Shown here: positions 6,291-8,320 of the stretch, piece after piece | Layout of the letters: each line of letters opens with the position of its first letter | How positions within the stretch are numbered: position 1 is the stretch's first letter | DNA from: Methanosarcinales archaeon | GTDB lineage: Archaea > Halobacteriota > Methanosarcinia > Methanosarcinales > Methanosarcinaceae | NCBI GenBank assembly: GCA_012329085.1 | Contig: JAAXQB010000022.1 | Span: forward strand, 1-8,320 | DNA: 8,320 nucleotides | Direction: 5' to 3' | Program-made: the position numbers and the translations under genes | Notes under the pieces: generated by a model | Told to the model about the DNA's origin: nothing | Seen by the model: the letters and a program-made list of their open reading frames with translations, nothing else | Database searches by the model: none

Positions 6291-6375
6291 AACTCATTTT
6301 GAAAAGTTTGAGTGTTAAGTATATAATACGAAAATCAGAGATTTTCTAAAACATATTTCCCTTTGAGAAATATGT
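6291..6375. repeat. Mosaic palindromic repeat cluster 4, between convergent genes
   Basis: The 38-bp module at 6291-6328 (AACTCATTTTGAAAAG...AGTATATAATA) copies 937-974 in direct orientation with two differences. It is followed by AAAATC-AGA-GATTTT (6331-6345) and ACATATTTC...GAAATATGT (6351-6375, 9-bp stem). The cluster lies in the 312-bp gap between the convergent NAC and DP2 genes, so its hairpins could be present at the 3' end of either transcript. The gap has no other gene or RNA that I can see. Confidence 0.75.
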
Positions 6376-6433
6376 ATATACAAGTTATATACAAAAGCAA
6401 AAAAGGAATGTTAAATTAAATTTGTGATTAACA

Positions 6434-8320
6434 TTACATAAAATCCCCCAATCCCATTTGTTTTGATTTATCACTTTCAAATAATGCTTTAATTTCATAG
6501 CCTAATAATTCAATTCTCTGTCTTGTATATTCAGATACTTCATATTCATTTGCAACTTTTGTAGATACTTTTAAATATTTTTTTACAGAACCTTCATGAA
6601 CAGTTAAAATTACATTACCACCACACCTTATACAATTGCCTTTAAGTGGTGGTCTTCTATATTTTTTACCACATTTAATGCATCGTGTTCCTTGTCGTGA
6701 AAATGCACGGAGATTTCCTATCATATCAGGTAAAAAATGTGAAGTTAGTACTCTCTCTGCAACATCAGATTCATCCACTGCCCTAATTTTTTTACCAAGT
6801 GATAGTTGTGCATTCATTTTATTTTCCATGCCATCGATTGTTTTATATATACTATCAATAGGACCTGAGGCAATATCTGTTGTATCATGAGTGAACATAA
6901 ATTTAGTATATTGTAATGGCGTGCCAAGTCTATTCCCTATAAGGTCAATTTTATCTTCAAGGTCTTTCGGATTTGTAAATTTCTCTGTTGCTTCATAAAA
7001 TTCAAGTGGATATTGCTCACATACATCAACATTATGTGCTTCTCCATCTACTTCGCTGGGTTCAATATGACTTGTAAGCACAAGTGGTGCATCCATTTTA
7101 CCACCTCTTTTATCAGGGAGATAGTCAAATGAAAAATTAAGAAGCCCATCTAAAAGAAGAATAATTGAATCTTCATCACCATCACAATTTCTTCTTTTTG
7201 CAGCGTGAAAAAAAGGGTGTGCATAGCAAACTGATGATTTTATATATCCTATCACCCTTCCAAGAATTCCAGCCGAAGTGTGTGGTGCAAGTCCCATTAT
7301 AAGAACACCCACCATATCCCCAATTGTTTTTGCATTATAATATGAATCCATTTTGTAATACTTAACAAGTAAATCATCTATGAATTTTGATATTTTAAGT
7401 AAATATTCAGCCGCATCTTTTGATATTACAATATCTTGTACTTTAAGGCAAAGAACTTGATTTCTATCCGTAAGTGGAGTTCCATATATATCTTCTAAGT
7501 AACCCAATTCCTTCATCTTTTCAACAGATACTCCAATCTCATTTGGGCGAATATGAGTTAAAGGAACATCAGACATGTCATATCGAATTGTCCCATCTTT
7601 GAAAGTATATAAATCATATTTTGCTCTAAAAATGCCTTTTTCAAATGGTTCTGGCGTGCGATGTTTTGATGAAAGCTTTTTAATACCTTTAAAATTTGGA
7701 AGGTCTCGCTCAGACATCTGTTCCATTGCATCATGGTATATTTTTCTAAAATCTATATCTTGCCTGCGAACAGAAATAGTTTTTGTATTGCACTTTGGGC
7801 AAAGTTCTTTATTATCTATCTTTTTTGCATCGCATTTTGGGCAGAATAATTTTGGTAGTGTAAATTCTCCACAATCGCACCTTAATTCATGAGTGTCAAT
7901 ATTACAAGATGGGCAGGTTCTAATTCCAATATCCACAGAAATTTTACCAAGTTTACTATTTACTGTTGTTTTGAAATCTGCAGCATTTTTAATTTTTCTC
8001 TCAATTCCTCCTGTATTTGCAATAGGGAAAAGAACATGCGTGGACGGATTCATTTTTCGCTTATATGATTTTCCGGGACGCCCCATTCGCGTACCAATCC
8101 TAACAGGCGCGCGTTTTTTTATAACAATTCCACTTAATTTATTCACCATTTGCATAACATCAATATCAGAATTATCCCAAAAATTGTTTATATCATTTTT
8201 TGCAGCACATTCAGAATGAATGGGCGTATGAAAAAATCTTTGATTTTTGATAGCACATTCAGAATGAATGGGCGTATGAAAAAATCTTTGATTTTTGATA
8301 GCACATTCAGAATGAATGGG
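6434..8320 (-). CDS. polC: DNA polymerase D large subunit DP2, C-terminal part (runs off the right edge)
   Basis: This is the catalytic half of DP2, the large subunit of the archaeal replicative DNA polymerase D. Numbered from the Met at 8155, it has [20 protein letters not shown] (7-26), a double zinc module (Cys81/84/93/95 and 105/108/119/122) and the catalytic [13 protein letters not shown] with the invariant Asp pair (Asp325, Asp327). It also has a C-terminal zinc finger (Cys492/495/508/511) and a final PIP box QMGLGDFM that binds the PCNA clamp. No intein interrupts the NCDGDED site. DP2 is normally about 1,100-1,300 residues, so the N-terminal half should lie beyond the window. Upstream of 8155 the frame stays open to the edge, through [14 protein letters not shown] and then two-plus in-frame 16-residue repeats encoded by the 48-bp unit. 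The 8155 ATG has no ribosome-binding site, which favours a continuous frame, but a split gene starting there cannot be excluded. Its DP1 partner is not in the window. Confidence 0.93.
   Translation of the reverse strand, partial: PIHSECAIKNQRFFHTPIHSECAIKNQRFFHTPIHSECAAKNDINNFWDNSDIDVMQMVNKLSGIVIKKRAPVRIGTRMGRPGKSYKRKMNPSTHVLFPIANTGGIERKIKNAADFKTTVNSKLGKISVDIGIRTCPSCNIDTHELRCDCGEFTLPKLFCPKCDAKKIDNKELCPKCNTKTISVRRQDIDFRKIYHDAMEQMSERDLPNFKGIKKLSSKHRTPEPFEKGIFRAKYDLYTFKDGTIRYDMSDVPLTHIRPNEIGVSVEKMKELGYLEDIYGTPLTDRNQVLCLKVQDIVISKDAAEYLLKISKFIDDLLVKYYKMDSYYNAKTIGDMVGVLIMGLAPHTSAGILGRVIGYIKSSVCYAHPFFHAAKRRNCDGDEDSIILLLDGLLNFSFDYLPDKRGGKMDAPLVLTSHIEPSEVDGEAHNVDVCEQYPLEFYEATEKFTNPKDLEDKIDLIGNRLGTPLQYTKFMFTHDTTDIASGPIDSIYKTIDGMENKMNAQLSLGKKIRAVDESDVAERVLTSHFLPDMIGNLRAFSRQGTRCIKCGKKYRRPPLKGNCIRCGGNVILTVHEGSVKKYLKVSTKVANEYEVSEYTRQRIELLGYEIKALFESDKSKQMGLGDFM
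8204..8320. repeat. 48-bp tandem array at the right edge, in frame with DP2
   Basis: Units run 8204-8251 and 8252-8299, with a third starting at 8300 and cut by the window edge. All are identical to the units at 2115-2210 but in the opposite orientation. On the minus strand each unit is exactly 16 codons in the DP2 frame and reads [16 protein letters not shown]. The array therefore adds in-frame peptide repeats directly before the DP2 catalytic region, or else it is a non-coding leader if DP2 is split. The true copy number is not visible. Confidence 0.9.

Noticed and set aside
7169..7189. Intein in DP2
   Set aside because: DP2 of some archaea carries an intein at the NCDGDED site, but here that motif is continuous and uninterrupted.
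7575..8219. Plus-strand frames opposite DP2
   Set aside because: They overlap the conserved zinc modules and start region of DP2 on the other strand; no independent support.

Overview
This 8.3-kb window is very AT-rich and comes from an archaeon, most likely a euryarchaeon. The evidence is the large subunit of DNA polymerase D (DP2) with its Asp-pair catalytic motif and C-terminal PIP box, an archaeal nascent-polypeptide-associated complex protein with a UBA tail, an archaeal-type type IA topoisomerase with several zinc fingers, and a near-consensus archaeal Shine-Dalgarno (GAGGTGAT) before the NAC gene. A radical SAM enzyme and an A-type Fe-S carrier fit an anaerobe, possibly of the methanogen/ANME lineages; that narrower placement is inference only.

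Layout: 1-1075 has no intact gene. It holds a possible tail of an upstream gene (3-170), a decayed PQQ-type beta-propeller repeat (490-636), one isolated palindrome (410-430) and a cluster of palindromes (851-974). Then follow, on the plus strand, a radical SAM protein (1076-2062), DNA topoisomerase I (2415-4748), a HesB/IscA-like protein (5304-5633) and NAC (5774-6121). On the minus strand, converging on NAC, is the C-terminal part of DP2 (6434 to the right edge). The wide spacing suggests mostly separate transcription units. Two genes (NAC, HesB/IscA) show a ribosome-binding site; the radical SAM and topoisomerase genes do not.

The most striking content is a family of short mosaic palindromic repeats that fills every intergenic gap longer than 300 bp. 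The modules are hairpins with 8-11 bp stems and mostly a fixed three-base centre, either TTC/GAA or AAA/TTT. They are joined in different orders and orientations, and stem changes are compensated on both arms. One 48-bp composite unit is present as a tandem array upstream of topA and, in the opposite orientation with identical sequence, at the right edge. There its length (16 codons) and phase keep the DP2 reading frame open, so the array may be translated as 16-residue peptide repeats inside DNA polymerase D. The alternative is that DP2 is split or begins just inside the repeats; the window ends before this can be decided.

Functionally the genes are housekeeping: replication (DP2), DNA topology (TopA), nascent-chain handling (NAC), Fe-S cluster delivery (HesB/IscA) and a radical SAM reaction of unknown substrate, which itself needs a [4Fe-4S] cluster. 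No CRISPR array, tRNA, rRNA or transposase was seen.
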